Notes: generated from the sequence alone by a model not told the origin. Shown: positions 52,940 through 62,799, counted from the first letter of the stretch. The stretch is DNA of 64,000 nucleotides from Actinoplanes sp. TBRC 11911 (GCF_012933445.1 NZ_JABBNC010000010.1:1-64000); one strand, 5' to 3'. Program-made: numbers and translations.

Positions 52940-54043
52940 ATGAGGGCGGTCATCGTCGCGGCGGCGGTCGCGTTCGTCATCTCCCTGTTCGGCACGCCGG
53001 TGGCGATCCGGGTCTTCACCGCGCTCAAAGCCGGCCAGCCGATCCGTTCCCTCGGGCTCGCCTCCAACGAGGGCAAGAGGGGCACGCCCGCGATGGGTGG
53101 CGTCGTGTTCATCGTGGCGACCCTGATCGCCTACGTCGCCGGGCACGTCGCGCTGACCACGCTGCCCGAGCGGCAGATCGCTCAGGAAAAGCCGACCATG
53201 ACGGCGTTCGTCCTGCTCGGACTGTTCGTCTTCTGCGGCGCTGTCGGCTTCGTCGACGACTTCCTCAAGGTCCGCCGCCGTAACTCCGACGGTCTGTCCG
53301 CCAAGGCCAAACTGCTCGGCCAGGCGATCATCGGTACCGGATTCGGCGTCGTCGCGCTCTACGTGGCGAGCACCAACGGGCAGACCGTGGCGAGCGAGCG
53401 GATCTCGTTCGTGCGCGACATCAGCTGGCTGGACGTCGGCAAGGTCGGCTCGGTGATCGTGTTCGTCTTCGTGATCACGGCGATGTCGAACGGCGTGAAC
53501 CTCACCGACGGCCTCGACGGCCTGGCCACCGGCGCGTCGGCGCTGGTGCTCGGTGCGTACGCGCTGATCGGGTATTGGCAGTACCGGCATTGGTGCGCCG
53601 ACGCGACCTACGCCCGCGCGAACGAATATTGCTATCAGGTCCGTGACCCTCTGGAGATCGCGATGATCGCGGCGGCGGCCGCCGGTGCCTGTGTGGCGTT
53701 CCTGTGGTGGAACACGTCACCGGCGCGGATCTTCATGGGCGATGTGGGCTCGCTCGGGCTGGGCGCGCTGATCGGTGGGCTCGCGGTGGCAACCCGCACC
53801 ACTCTGCTGTCGATCCTGATCGGCGGGCTGTTCTTCATCATCATCGTCACCTGGGTGATCCAGATCGTCTCGTTCCGGACCACCGGCCGGCGGGTCTTCC
53901 GGATGGTGCCGCTGCACCACCACTTCGAGCTGGCCGGGTGGAGCGAGGTCAACATCGTGGTCCGGTTCTGGACGGTGGCCGGCGTCTGCGTGGCGGCCGG
54001 CCTGGGCCTGTTCTACTCGAACTTCCTGGCCGCCGTCGGATAG
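52940..54043 (+). CDS. mraY: Phospho-N-acetylmuramoyl-pentapeptide transferase
   Basis: A 367-residue polytopic membrane enzyme that transfers phospho-MurNAc-pentapeptide to undecaprenyl phosphate, forming lipid I. The signatures are intact: [13 protein letters not shown] (Asp-Asp), [21 protein letters not shown] and VPLHHHFE. About 10 helices. It is isolated: no murD, murF, ftsW or murG lies nearby, so it is probably a second copy outside the division/cell-wall cluster. No ribosome binding site precedes ATG 52940. Confidence 0.95.
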   Translation: MRAVIVAAAVAFVISLFGTPVAIRVFTALKAGQPIRSLGLASNEGKRGTPAMGGVVFIVATLIAYVAGHVALTTLPERQIAQEKPTMTAFVLLGLFVFCGAVGFVDDFLKVRRRNSDGLSAKAKLLGQAIIGTGFGVVALYVASTNGQTVASERISFVRDISWLDVGKVGSVIVFVFVITAMSNGVNLTDGLDGLATGASALVLGAYALIGYWQYRHWCADATYARANEYCYQVRDPLEIAMIAAAAAGACVAFLWWNTSPARIFMGDVGSLGLGALIGGLAVATRTTLLSILIGGLFFIIIVTWVIQIVSFRTTGRRVFRMVPLHHHFELAGWSEVNIVVRFWTVAGVCVAAGLGLFYSNFLAAVG

Positions 54044-54120
54044 ATGTTCGCGGGGCCTAGGAGGATTTGGGCACCTCAGACCCCGCGATCAGGCCCACCG
54101 CGGCGACGAAGACACGATAT

Positions 54121-55335
54121 TCAGCGAAGCGCGGCCACTTTCGCCAGCAGAACCGAGCGTTCGCGTTCGTTGCCGCACAGCCGGGCGGCCAGCTCCAGTT
54201 CCGCCCGCGCTTCCGATCGCCGTCCGAGCCGGGCCAGCAACTCGCCCCGTACGGTCGGCACCAGGTGTGACCCGGGCATCCGGTCCGCGGCGACCAGCTC
54301 GTCCACGATGCTCAGCGCCTGCGCCGGCCCGGACGCCATGGCCACGGCGACCGCCCGGTTGAGTTCCACCACCGGCGACGGCGCGACCCGGCCCAGCGCT
54401 TCGTACAGCAGCACGATCCGGTCCCAGTCGGTCGCCTGCACCGACGGCGCCGCCGCGTGCACGGCGGCGATCGCGGCCTGCAGCCCGTACGGCCCGAACC
54501 CGCGCGCCGACGCCTTGGCCAACGCGTCCATGCCGCGGCGGATCGCCGAGACGTCCCACAGCCGCCGGTCCTGGTCCTCGAGCAGCACCGGCGATCCGTC
54601 CGGCCCGGTCCTGGCCGGGAAGCGCGCCGCGGTCAGCTCGCACAACGCCAGCAGACCGTGCACCTCGGGTTCGTCCGGTGCCAGCGCGGTCAGGGTGCGG
54701 GTCAGCCGGATCGCCTCGTACGCGACGTCGGGCCGCACCAGCCGCTCGCCCGAGGTGGCGCTCGACCCCTCGGTGAAGATCACGTAGAGGACGCTGAGCA
54801 CGCCGCCCAGCCGTTCCCGGCGCTCGCCGGCGGCGGGCAGCTCGAACGGCACCCCGGCCGCCGCGATCGTCTTCTTCGCCCGGGTGATGCGGGCCTGCAC
54901 GGTCGGTACCGGCACCAGGAACGCGCGGGCGATCTCTTCGCTGGACAGGCCGCCGACCACGCGCAGGGTCAGCGCCACCCGGGCCGGCGGGGACAACACC
55001 GGGTGGCAGCTGACGAACATCAGCGCGAGGACGTCGTCGTCGATGCGGTCCGGATCGACGTCCGCGGCGGCTGCCGGAGCGGCCGCGAGCAGGGCGTATC
55101 GCGATTGCAGGGCGCTGCGGCGGCGGATCGCGTCGATCGCCCGCCGCCGGGCCGTGGCCATCAGCCAGCCGCCCGGGTTGTCCGGCGCCCTGCCCGGCCA
55201 CGCCACGAGCGCCTCGGCCACCGCCTCCTGCGCCGCGTCCTCGGCCAGCCCGAAGTCGCCGGTGAGCCGGGTCAGCGCGGCGACGATCCGCGCCGACTCG
55301 ATGCGCCAGACGGCCTCGACGTCGGCCGGCCCCAT
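54121..55335 (-). CDS. ECF42-type sigma factor with C-terminal extension
   Basis: A 404-residue protein with sigma region 2 (LTGDFGLAEDAAQEAVAEAL and GWLMATARRRAIDAIRRR), region 4 (LTLRVVGGLSSEEIARAFLVPVPTVQARITRAKK) and a 200-residue TPR-like C-terminal domain, the layout of ECF group 42. No anti-sigma factor is encoded nearby; ECF42 members are instead paired with DGPF-domain proteins, as here. Its ATG overlaps the stop of that partner. The stimulus is unknown. Confidence 0.92.
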   Translation of the reverse strand: MGPADVEAVWRIESARIVAALTRLTGDFGLAEDAAQEAVAEALVAWPGRAPDNPGGWLMATARRRAIDAIRRRSALQSRYALLAAAPAAAADVDPDRIDDDVLALMFVSCHPVLSPPARVALTLRVVGGLSSEEIARAFLVPVPTVQARITRAKKTIAAAGVPFELPAAGERRERLGGVLSVLYVIFTEGSSATSGERLVRPDVAYEAIRLTRTLTALAPDEPEVHGLLALCELTAARFPARTGPDGSPVLLEDQDRRLWDVSAIRRGMDALAKASARGFGPYGLQAAIAAVHAAAPSVQATDWDRIVLLYEALGRVAPSPVVELNRAVAVAMASGPAQALSIVDELVAADRMPGSHLVPTVRGELLARLGRRSEARAELELAARLCGNERERSVLLAKVAALR

Positions 55336-55736
55336 CAGATCCGGCCGCTGCTCTCACGCCCGGCCGTCTCGTAGTCGTCCGGGCGTTCGTCGCTGCCGGC
55401 CACCCGACGGACCTCGATCTTCGAGCCGGCCGCGGCCGGAACCCGCTTGGCCCACTCGACCGCCTCCTGTTTCGAGGCGACATCAAGCATGAAGTACCCC
55501 CCGAACAGCTCTTTGGTCTCCCCGTACGGCCCGTCCGTAACCACCGGCGCCTCGCCCCCGAACGCGACCACGACCCCCTGCGCCGGAAGGTCCAGCCCTT
55601 CGGCCGCGAGCAGCACCCCGGCGGCCATCATCTCCTCGATGAGCCGGCCGGTCGCCGCCATCGACTCGTCGATCGACGCCATCATGGCCGCGTTCGACTC
55701 GTCGGTACCCCGCATGATCAGCATGTACTTCGGCAT
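55335..55736 (-). CDS. YCII/DGPF-domain protein, ECF42 partner
   Basis: A 133-residue small protein, MPKYMLIMRGTDESNAAM..., with the diagnostic DGPYGETKELFGGYFML stretch of the DGPF/YCII family. It lies first in a two-gene operon with the ECF42 sigma factor (ATGA overlap), a widespread association in actinobacteria. It may modulate the sigma factor or be its main target; direct anti-sigma activity has not been generally shown. Confidence 0.9.
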   Translation of the reverse strand: MPKYMLIMRGTDESNAAMMASIDESMAATGRLIEEMMAAGVLLAAEGLDLPAQGVVVAFGGEAPVVTDGPYGETKELFGGYFMLDVASKQEAVEWAKRVPAAAGSKIEVRRVAGSDERPDDYETAGRESSGRI

Positions 55737-55841
55737 CGCGTTCTCCTCATCCGGCGGGGCCGCGTCTCGGCCCTCACACCCGCACGTCGAACGGCCGGCC
55801 CGCGGATCGACACGGCCCGCAAGAATTCTCGCGCACCCCGC

Positions 55842-56843
55842 TCACCGCCCCGACCGGAACGCCGGCGCGTACGGCACCGGACATTCACCCCACCGCCCGG
55901 TCAGCACCCGCCCGAGCCGCCCGGCCAGCTCCGCCATCGCCGGCAACTCCTCCGCGGCGGCGGCCAGGCGCAGCCGGTGCTGGATCATCGCCCGCCGTCC
56001 GGGCCCCTGTTTGAGCAGCGGTTCGTCGCGCAGGGCCCGCGGCAGCAGCCAGGCACCCGAGAGCAAGGCCCAGGCAGCCGACGCTGCGGCGATCTCCGGC
56101 GCCAAGACCCGATCAAACCCCACAGCGTTCCCGTACGCCTCGACGGCCGCCTCCGTCACCGCCGCGGGCAGCCGCCACGCGCACCAGCACGTCGGCCACG
56201 GCACCCTCAGATACGCGACGTCCCACACCACGGGCCGCCACTCGGCCGCTTCGAAGTCGATGAGCACCAGGCCGCCGTCCGGGGTGAAGACGTTGTTGTC
56301 CGGGCAGGTGTCCCCCGGCGACAACGCGTTCGGCCCGGTGTCGCGCAGCCGCGTGTCCAGCGCGACCAGCTCGTCCATCGCGGCGTCCGGCGCGGCGACC
56401 CCCAGCTCGGCGCAGTGCCGTTCCAGCTCGCGAACCGACTCCCGCACGTCGTACCACGCCCCGACCGGCACCCCGCCGGCACGTGCCGCCAGTGCGTCCC
56501 GGAACGCCCCGAACGACCCGGCCGTGACCCGGTGCAGCGTCGCGACCGCCTCCGCCCACGCCACCACCGCGGCCGCGGCCCGTTCCGGGTCGTCGCCGAG
56601 CAGCGCGTCCGCCACGCTGCCGCCGTCCCCGGCGTCGGAGATCTCGACCGCGGGCGGCTCGGACCGGGCGGCGAGCAGCCGGGGTGCCGGTGCGCCCGGC
56701 GGCAACACGGACAGCGCCGCGCTCTCGCGCACCCATCCCTCACGCCCGTGCAGGTACTCCTTGAGGATCAGGGTGCGGGTGTGGTCTCCCATCCGGCGTA
56801 CGAGGGAACGCTTGCTGCCGTGCATGGTCTTGAGAACGCGCAT
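55842..56843 (-). CDS. APH-family kinase with variant catalytic loop
   Basis: A 333-residue protein with the phosphotransferase fold. The catalytic loop reads SPGDTCPDNNVF, keeping the catalytic Asp and metal-binding Asn but replacing the usual His of HGD with Pro. The second metal Asp is in VLIDFEAAEW. The N-lobe Lys is probably in RTLILKEYL. It may be active on an unusual substrate or have reduced activity. It is isolated, about 100 bp upstream of the DGPF gene on the same strand. Confidence 0.8.
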   Translation of the reverse strand: MRVLKTMHGSKRSLVRRMGDHTRTLILKEYLHGREGWVRESAALSVLPPGAPAPRLLAARSEPPAVEISDAGDGGSVADALLGDDPERAAAAVVAWAEAVATLHRVTAGSFGAFRDALAARAGGVPVGAWYDVRESVRELERHCAELGVAAPDAAMDELVALDTRLRDTGPNALSPGDTCPDNNVFTPDGGLVLIDFEAAEWRPVVWDVAYLRVPWPTCWCAWRLPAAVTEAAVEAYGNAVGFDRVLAPEIAAASAAWALLSGAWLLPRALRDEPLLKQGPGRRAMIQHRLRLAAAAEELPAMAELAGRLGRVLTGRWGECPVPYAPAFRSGR

Positions 56844-56975
56844 CGGCGCACCCTACGAACAACAGCGCGCCGCCGCTATCGCTCCCCGCGGAAAGGCCCG
56901 CCGTCACGCGTCGGCGTGGCAGGCCGACCGGCATCCGCCCAGTGTCGTCAACTGGTCGACGGCGGCGCCCGGGTA

Positions 56976-57202
56976 GGTCCACCCTGTCCGCGCGGCGAAC
57001 CGACAGCCGCCCTGCGCCACCTAGTCGGCCGGCATCGGCTGGTCCACCTGTCGGTACGTACGCCGACCGGCCACCGTGCGCTATCTGGTCGGCGGCTGGT
57101 ATGGGCTGGTCCACCTGTCGACGCGTATGACGACAGGCGCCCGGCCACCCTGCACCATCCGGTTGGCGGTTGGCGGTTGGCGGTTGGCGGTTGGCGGTTG
57201 GC
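56976..57202. repeat. Tandem repeats: 65-67 bp units, then GGTTGGC heptamers
   Basis: GGTCCACC(C)TGTC starts units at 56976, 57041 and 57108, each ending in a CGGCCACC/CTGCGCC-type segment. Directly after, GGTTGGC is repeated six times without error (57161-57202), a classic slippage-prone microsatellite. Confidence 0.8.
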
Positions 57203-57794
57203 GGGACGAGGAGACCGACACGTAGGCGTGTGGGCCGAGGTCGTGGCGCTGACTGGAGGCCTCGTCGCTGATCGACTTCGCCGCTGCTGCCGTCCGGGTG
57301 GGTAGGCTTTGCGGATCGCGGCCGGAGCCGGTGGCAGGGACCGTAGACGCCCTCCCGGACGCCGGCGCGATTTGTCCCGCTTTAGACGGGCCGATCTGCC
57401 GGGCGAACTCCGCGCGCCGAAATGCGGCACGGCGGCCGCCGAACCGGCCTGGTCAACCCTGGCCACCCATTGTGGCGGCGAGCTGCGTCGTGCCGTAAAG
57501 CGACCGCCGGCCTGACCAACGCGCGGCGACCATGTGCGGGTTCATTGGCTATCTCGGCGGCGGGCGCGTAATGGCTCACGGCGACACTCGAACCAGCCAA
57601 TTAGTCAACCGCGCCGGCAGACCGCGCAACGCCGCACGGCGACCGCCGACCGGCCTGGTCCACCAGCCCTCGCCGCCTTCGAGGACGGCGAACTCGTGAT
57701 TGTTCGCCCCCGATCCCGCCGTGATCATGACGTGTCGCCCGTCGGCCTCGATGTCGGGCGTGAGCGTCCCGGAACGCGCGCAACCATTTCCACG

Positions 57795-58031
57795 CCCACG
57801 ATGTGGGACCCGCGACCGGAATGCGGGACCGGCGACCACATCGTGGCTACGCGTCCGCAATGTGGGACGCATGTCCACTGTAGAGGACAGTTCGTCCTCC
57901 CTCGTGGCTTTTGTTCGCCCGCTTTCCGCGCCGTTTCGTAGACCTTGGAGATTTATGGCTCGCATATGGGCGTAGGTCTCCAAGGTCTCGAGAAAGTCCA
58001 CCATGTGGCTGGGATTGCCACATAGTGGGAT
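57795..58031 (+). repeat. 237-bp interspersed element, copy f
   Basis: Intact reference copy of 237 bp. The ends are CCCACGATGTGG (57795) and CCACATAGTGGG (to 58029), inverted repeats matching at 11 of 12 positions. ATGTGG or CCACAT motifs recur through the first 100 bp, then GTCCACTGTAGAGGAC, then the hairpin AGACCTTGGAGATTTA (57940-57955) against TAGGTCTCCAAGGTCT (57973-57988), with two mismatches. The stretch CAATGTGGGACG is shared with d. Confidence 0.88.
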
Positions 58032-58916
58032 CGGCGCCGAGGTATGGCGAGGCGCGGTGACGGAGCCGCGCGCCGTGCCCTCGACCGCCGCGCGGGTGGG
58101 GCAGGCGGCGGCGTGGATGCGGCCACTGCGGATGGATGCGGCTCGCGCGGCATCGCCGTCCCGCTCGATCGCGAGTCATCGCCGCACTCCAGGAGAGCGC
58201 CACGGGCGTCGCCCGCCCCCAGGATCGAGGCCTTCGGCACCTCCGGCCAGGCGGTTCGGCCACGACCACGCCGCCCACGACGTTGCCGCTCGATCGCCGC
58301 ACGCGGCCATTTCGCCCGGCGACGGCGGCTCGCGCCATCTCCATCGGCGACACCTGGACAAGCAGCGCGCCTTGCGCTATCTACGCTGAGAGCCACTCGG
58401 TTCGCGCGCCATTGCGGTTCGCGCGCAATTTTTCCCCCCGGGCTGCGGTCATCTCCATCGGCGGCACCTGGACACGAGCGTCATCGGCCGGTCGCACAGC
58501 TCGGCCGCGGGCCTCCAGCGCGCCTGGAGCTACCTGCCCTAAGGGCCTCTCGGTGGCCGATCTCGGGTTGGGGCGCCCGGCGCTTGACGCGCGCGGCATT
58601 CCGATCCGGTCTGGCACGAGAATAACCACGGCAAATCCGCCCGCGGCCTCCAAGGTCGCTCGATGCGAGCGCGACGGCCGCACCCAGCCGGCCGCGACCG
58701 GATCACCACGCGGCAGCCCGCTCGGCGCCGGAGAATCGTGGCCGACGTCGGGGAACCGCGCGCCCGCGGCCCCGCAAGTCCTCGGTGCGAGCGCGAGCGG
58801 GGTCCCCCGATGTGAGCGCGCCGGCCACGGCCACGGCTCGCGCGGGTTTAAAGCGGGACCGGCGGGCGGTCCGGCTCATCGGTGCCCGCGCTCGCCGGGA
58901 CAGTATCGTGTCTCGG

Positions 58917-59705
58917 ATGGGCTCGGAGCGGCACAACCTCGGCCGGGTGTTCAACGATGTGGCGGAGCTCTACGACCGGGTGCGGCCCGGGTATCCCGAC
59001 GAGCTGTTCGCCGACCTGGTCGCGCTGACCGGGGTCGGTGCGGGTGAGGCTGTGCTTGAGGTGGGCTGCGGCACGGGCCAGGCGACGCGGTCGCTGACGC
59101 GGCTCGGGCTGGCGGTGATCGCGCTCGAACCGGGGCCGGCTCTGGCGGCGCTGGCCCGGGAGCGGCTCGGCGACGTCACGGTCGAGGAGTCGGCCTTTGA
59201 GGACTGGGACGATCGCGGACGCCGGTTCCGGCTGCTGGTGGCCGCGTCGTCGTGGCACTGGGTGGATCCGGTGGTTGGCTGGGCACGGGCGTACGGGGTC
59301 GTGGAACCTGACGGGTTTGTGGCCCTGCTCAGTAATGTCGTGGTGCGCCGGCCGGGTGAGCCCGAGGTGTACGCCGAGACGGCCGACCTGCACGAACGGT
59401 TCGTCCCGGGGCATCCCGGCTGGGGGCATCCGCCGGTCGAGGAGGACGTACGCCGTACGGGGCAGGCCTGGGATTCTGCCGGTTTGTTCGCTCCGGCGGT
59501 GGTGCGCTGGTATCCGAGCGTCCAGTGGTTGTCCGGGGAGGGTTTCGCGGATCTGCTGCGGTCGACGTCGCTCTATCGTGCGCTGGACGGCGATGTGCGC
59601 GAGCCGCTGCTCGACGCGATCGCGGAGCGGATCCGCACGCGGATGGGTGACCGGGTCGCCCGCCGTTACCTGAGTCTTCTTCAGGTGGGTAGGCGGCGGG
59701 GGTAG
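58917..59705 (+). CDS. Class I SAM-dependent methyltransferase
   Basis: About 262 residues from ATG 58917 (GTG 58908 is in frame). FNDVAELYDRVRPGYPDELF, motif I VLEVGCGTGQATRSLTRLG, ALEPGPALAALA and the SSWHWVDPVVGWARA segment mark a UbiE/Tam-like small-molecule methyltransferase. The substrate is unknown. It is followed at 14 bp by the convergent peptidase gene. Confidence 0.88.
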   Translation: MGSERHNLGRVFNDVAELYDRVRPGYPDELFADLVALTGVGAGEAVLEVGCGTGQATRSLTRLGLAVIALEPGPALAALARERLGDVTVEESAFEDWDDRGRRFRLLVAASSWHWVDPVVGWARAYGVVEPDGFVALLSNVVVRRPGEPEVYAETADLHERFVPGHPGWGHPPVEEDVRRTGQAWDSAGLFAPAVVRWYPSVQWLSGEGFADLLRSTSLYRALDGDVREPLLDAIAERIRTRMGDRVARRYLSLLQVGRRRG

Positions 59706-59719
59706 CGGCCAAACACCGG

Positions 59720-60769
59720 CTACCGGTAGTCGGCGAAGATCCGCCGCGTGGTGCCGTCGACGGTGATCCGGCCGCCGTGCGGCAGGATCCACTGCGGCCG
59801 CGTGTGCCCGAACGGCACCCCGACACACACGACCGCCCGCGGGTTGTAGCGCTCCACGATCCCCACGACCACGTCACGTTGCTCCTCGCGCAGCCGGGCC
59901 CGTTCGGCGGCGTCGGGGCGGCGGGTGAAGTCGGAGACCGGCGGCCGGGCGAGCAGGACCGCGTCGACGGCGGCGAGCAGGCCGCGTTCGCCCAGGGCCC
60001 GCACGATCCATCCGACGTTGCGGGCCGGCAGCAGCTCCTCGGAGGTTTCCAGCAGCAGCACCCCGCCGTCGAGGACGCCCGGCGGGAACCGGAAACGGCC
60101 GGCCGTCAGGACCTGTTCGAGGACTTCGACGCAGCCACCCCACGCGGGGCCGGTGACCGTGCGGCTCGGCCCGTACCAGTCCCACGGCCCGGCCGGTTCC
60201 CTTTCCCCGTACGAGGTCAGGGCCTGTGGATCGCCCCAGTCGAACCCGGTGTCCTCGGACTCGCCGGGCTCGGTGATCTCGAGTGTCTCGCCGGTGAGCA
60301 GCGCCGCCCGCAGCGACCGCGCGTGGATGTCGTCGACCGCCGGTCCGGGGCCCAGGTGGACCTGGGAGGATCCGCCGTAGAAGCTGGCGATCCCGAGTCC
60401 CCACAGCCACTGGTGCAGGTTGGTGTTGTCGCTGGTGCCCAGGAACGGTTTCGGGTCGGCCAGGGCGAGCGCGGCGTCCAGGTGCGCGATGACGGTGATC
60501 TGGTCCTCGCCGCCGATGACGGCGAGCACAGCCCGGATCCGCGGATCGGCGAACGCGGCGTTGATGTCGCCGGCCCGGGCCTGCGGGCTCGCCCCGACCT
60601 GCCGGGTGGTGGGGTATTCGACGGGCACGAGTCCGGTCACCTCGGTGAGGCGCCGCATCGCCTGTTCGTGCACCGCCGGGAAGGCACCGGCGGCGGCGAA
60701 CGACGGGGAGATGACGGCGATGTGGTCCCCGGGGCGGGCTTTGCGGGGGTGGACGAGGTCGCGGTTCAT
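59720..60769 (-). CDS. S66-family LD-carboxypeptidase / MccF-like peptidase
   Basis: A 349-residue serine peptidase. Nucleophile Ser113 is in GTSDNTNLH, the Glu of the Ser-Glu-His triad probably lies in LLLETSEE and the His is in PFGHTRPQWILPHGG. The longer form without signal peptide resembles MccF, which cleaves microcin C-type adenylates, as well as cytosolic LD-carboxypeptidases that recycle murein tetrapeptides. Which applies is undecided. ATG 60769 is the first credible start. Confidence 0.87.
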   Translation of the reverse strand: MNRDLVHPRKARPGDHIAVISPSFAAAGAFPAVHEQAMRRLTEVTGLVPVEYPTTRQVGASPQARAGDINAAFADPRIRAVLAVIGGEDQITVIAHLDAALALADPKPFLGTSDNTNLHQWLWGLGIASFYGGSSQVHLGPGPAVDDIHARSLRAALLTGETLEITEPGESEDTGFDWGDPQALTSYGEREPAGPWDWYGPSRTVTGPAWGGCVEVLEQVLTAGRFRFPPGVLDGGVLLLETSEELLPARNVGWIVRALGERGLLAAVDAVLLARPPVSDFTRRPDAAERARLREEQRDVVVGIVERYNPRAVVCVGVPFGHTRPQWILPHGGRITVDGTTRRIFADYR

Positions 60770-60829
60770 ACACGGTATTCCATCAAAATCCGGTGTCGCC
60801 GCGGCCCGGGTGCTGCCATCCTGACCGGC

Positions 60830-61894
60830 GTGAAGGGTGTCGAGCTGTCGCGCCGGCTGTACTTCGACGCCGTACGGCCGCTGCTGGACCGGCCGCACAC
60901 GGCCGCGCTGATCGGTCCCGGGTCGGAGGTTCTCGGGTTCGACACCGACCGGTCGACCGACCACGACTGGGGGCCGCGCCTGCAGCTGTTCCTCACCGCG
61001 GACGACCTGGCCACGCACGGTACGGCGATCCACGAGATGCTGGCCGACCGGCTGCCGCACCGCATCGCCGGCTATCCCATCAGCCTGGTCGCGGTCGGTG
61101 AGCACGGCACCCGGCACATGCGCGAGAGCACCGGCCGGGTCGAGCACGCCGTCGCGGTCGCCGAGCTCGGCGCCTGGCTCAACGGGCTGATCGGCGTCAA
61201 CCCCCTCGAAGGCATGACCACGCGGGACTGGCTGGGCACCCCGGCGCAGCGGCTGGCCGAGGTCACCGGCGGCGCCGTCTTCCACGACGATCTGGGCGAG
61301 TTGTCGCGGGTGCGCAGAACGCTCGCCTGGTATCCCGACGACGTGTGGCGTCACGTGCTGGCCTGCCAATGGCAGCGCATCGGCCAGGAGGACGCGTTCG
61401 TGGGCCGCTGCGGCGAGACCGGCGACGAGCTGGGTTCGACGGTGGTGGCGGCCCGCGTCGTGCGGGACCTGATGCGGCTGTGCCTGCTGCTGCACCGCCG
61501 CTACCCGCCGTACAGCAAATGGCTCGGCACCGCGTTCGCCCGCCTGCCCGGCATCGGAGCCCTGCACGCGACACTGTCGGCGGTGCTGAGCGCCGGGCAT
61601 TGGCAGGACCGTCAAAACCATTTGGTGTACGCCTACGAGACCGTCGCCGAGCTGCACAACCGCGGTGGCCTGACCGTCCCGCTGGACCCGCGTACGCGAC
61701 CGTTTCACAACCGCCCGTTCCAGGTCCTGGAGGTGGGCCGTTTCGTGGCCGCGCTACGGGCGGGCATCACCGACCCGGCCGTGCGGGCGTTGCCGCTGAC
61801 CGGCGCCGTCGACCAGTTCGCCGACAGCACCGACGTGCTGTCGCACGGCACCCGCCCGCACCTGCTCACCGCGGCACTGTACGAAGGGCCATGA
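60830..61894 (+). CDS. DUF4037-like nucleotidyltransferase-fold protein
   Basis: A 354-residue protein starting at GTG 60830. IGPGSEVLGFDTDRSTDHDWGPRLQLFL has the G-S-x(n)-D-x-D-like arrangement of a nucleotidyltransferase active site, followed by helical sequence (HRRYPPYSKWLGTAFARL, VYAYETVAELHN) typical of DUF4037. The substrate is unknown. Its stop overlaps the AraC gene start, so the regulator is probably co-expressed. Confidence 0.8.
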   Translation: MKGVELSRRLYFDAVRPLLDRPHTAALIGPGSEVLGFDTDRSTDHDWGPRLQLFLTADDLATHGTAIHEMLADRLPHRIAGYPISLVAVGEHGTRHMRESTGRVEHAVAVAELGAWLNGLIGVNPLEGMTTRDWLGTPAQRLAEVTGGAVFHDDLGELSRVRRTLAWYPDDVWRHVLACQWQRIGQEDAFVGRCGETGDELGSTVVAARVVRDLMRLCLLLHRRYPPYSKWLGTAFARLPGIGALHATLSAVLSAGHWQDRQNHLVYAYETVAELHNRGGLTVPLDPRTRPFHNRPFQVLEVGRFVAALRAGITDPAVRALPLTGAVDQFADSTDVLSHGTRPHLLTAALYEGP

Positions 61895-62799
61895 TGTCGG
61901 AGTGGCACGGTGGCGGCGTTACGAAAAGCCTGTGCGGCGGGCCGCGGATGACTCCTGAGATGGAGTACGTGTCCAGAGCGCCGCGGCCGCCGCTGCACGA
62001 GCTGATCGACGACCTCTACTACCTGCGGGGCGCGCCGCCGTACGCCCGGCTGACGCTGCCGCCCATGCCGGCGGCGCTGCTCATCGTCAACCTCGGGGCA
62101 CCGTTTCGCATCCGCGCCGGCACCGACATCGGCACGGCCGAGTACGCCGACGGCTGCGTGATCACCACACCCAGCCGCGCGTTCGAGTTCAGCTACCCGG
62201 CGCGAACCCGGTCGGTCGGCGCGCACCTCAAACCGTGGGGGCTGGCGCCGCTGCTGCCGATGCCCGCGGCCGAGCTGTGCGACCGGCCGCTGACGTTGGA
62301 GCAGGTCTGGGGCCGGCCCGCCGTCGCCGCACTGCGCGACCGGCTGGCCACCGCCCGCGGACCGCAGCAGATGCTGACGCTGCTGGAAGACGAGCTGACG
62401 CGGCGGCTACGCGAGACCGCCGGCCTGGGACTGGTCCGCCACCTGGGCGGCGTCATCGCGGGAACCGGCGGGACGATGCCGATCCGCGACCTCAGCGCGG
62501 CAGCCGGTGTCAGCAGCACCCATCTGGCACAACGGTTCAAGGAGATCATCGGCGTCACACCCAAGCGGCTGGCCCGCACCCACCGCTTCACCGCCACCGT
62601 GTTCGCGATCGACCCGGCCCGCCCGGTCGACTGGGGGGAACTCGCCGCCCGCGCCGGGTACTTCGACCAGGCCCACTTCGGCCACGAGTTCCGGGCGTTC
62701 ACCGGGCTCACGCCGACCCGCTACGTCGAGGTCCGGCGGCGGTTCCTGCGCGAACACCCCGGCCACGCGATGGACGGATGGCCGCTGCCCGCCGATTGA
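61891..62799 (+). CDS. AraC-family transcriptional regulator
   Basis: About 302 residues from ATG 61891 (ATG 61894 or 61950 are possible). The N-terminal cupin-like domain (about 20-150) precedes an AraC double helix-turn-helix: IRDLSAAAGVSSTHLAQRFKE and DWGELAARAGYFDQAHFGHEFRAFTGLTPTRYVE. The effector is unknown. It is translationally coupled to the DUF4037 gene and may control the reductase gene downstream. Confidence 0.9.
   Translation: MMSEWHGGGVTKSLCGGPRMTPEMEYVSRAPRPPLHELIDDLYYLRGAPPYARLTLPPMPAALLIVNLGAPFRIRAGTDIGTAEYADGCVITTPSRAFEFSYPARTRSVGAHLKPWGLAPLLPMPAAELCDRPLTLEQVWGRPAVAALRDRLATARGPQQMLTLLEDELTRRLRETAGLGLVRHLGGVIAGTGGTMPIRDLSAAAGVSSTHLAQRFKEIIGVTPKRLARTHRFTATVFAIDPARPVDWGELAARAGYFDQAHFGHEFRAFTGLTPTRYVEVRRRFLREHPGHAMDGWPLPAD

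Larger units (their letters stand above)
56844..58916. other. Two-kilobase gene-free stretch
   Basis: No believable gene. It contains a 65-67 bp tandem array (56976-57160), six GGTTGGC units (57161-57202), copy f of the 237-bp element (57795-58031), and two ATCTCCATCGGCG(A/G)CACCTGGACA blocks about 113 bp apart (near 58337 and 58450). The remaining sequence is very high in GC with frames open on both strands by composition. Confidence 0.6.

Noticed and set aside
2672..58031. The 237-bp elements as polar terminus motifs oriented towards dif
   Set aside because: Orientations relative to dif at 25.4 kb are mixed on both sides (plus, minus, then plus, minus, plus, plus), so there is no consistent polarity.
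58640..58670. A seventh hairpin copy suggested by CTCCAAGGTCGCTCGA
   Set aside because: Only one arm resembles the family and no partner arm or loop is present.
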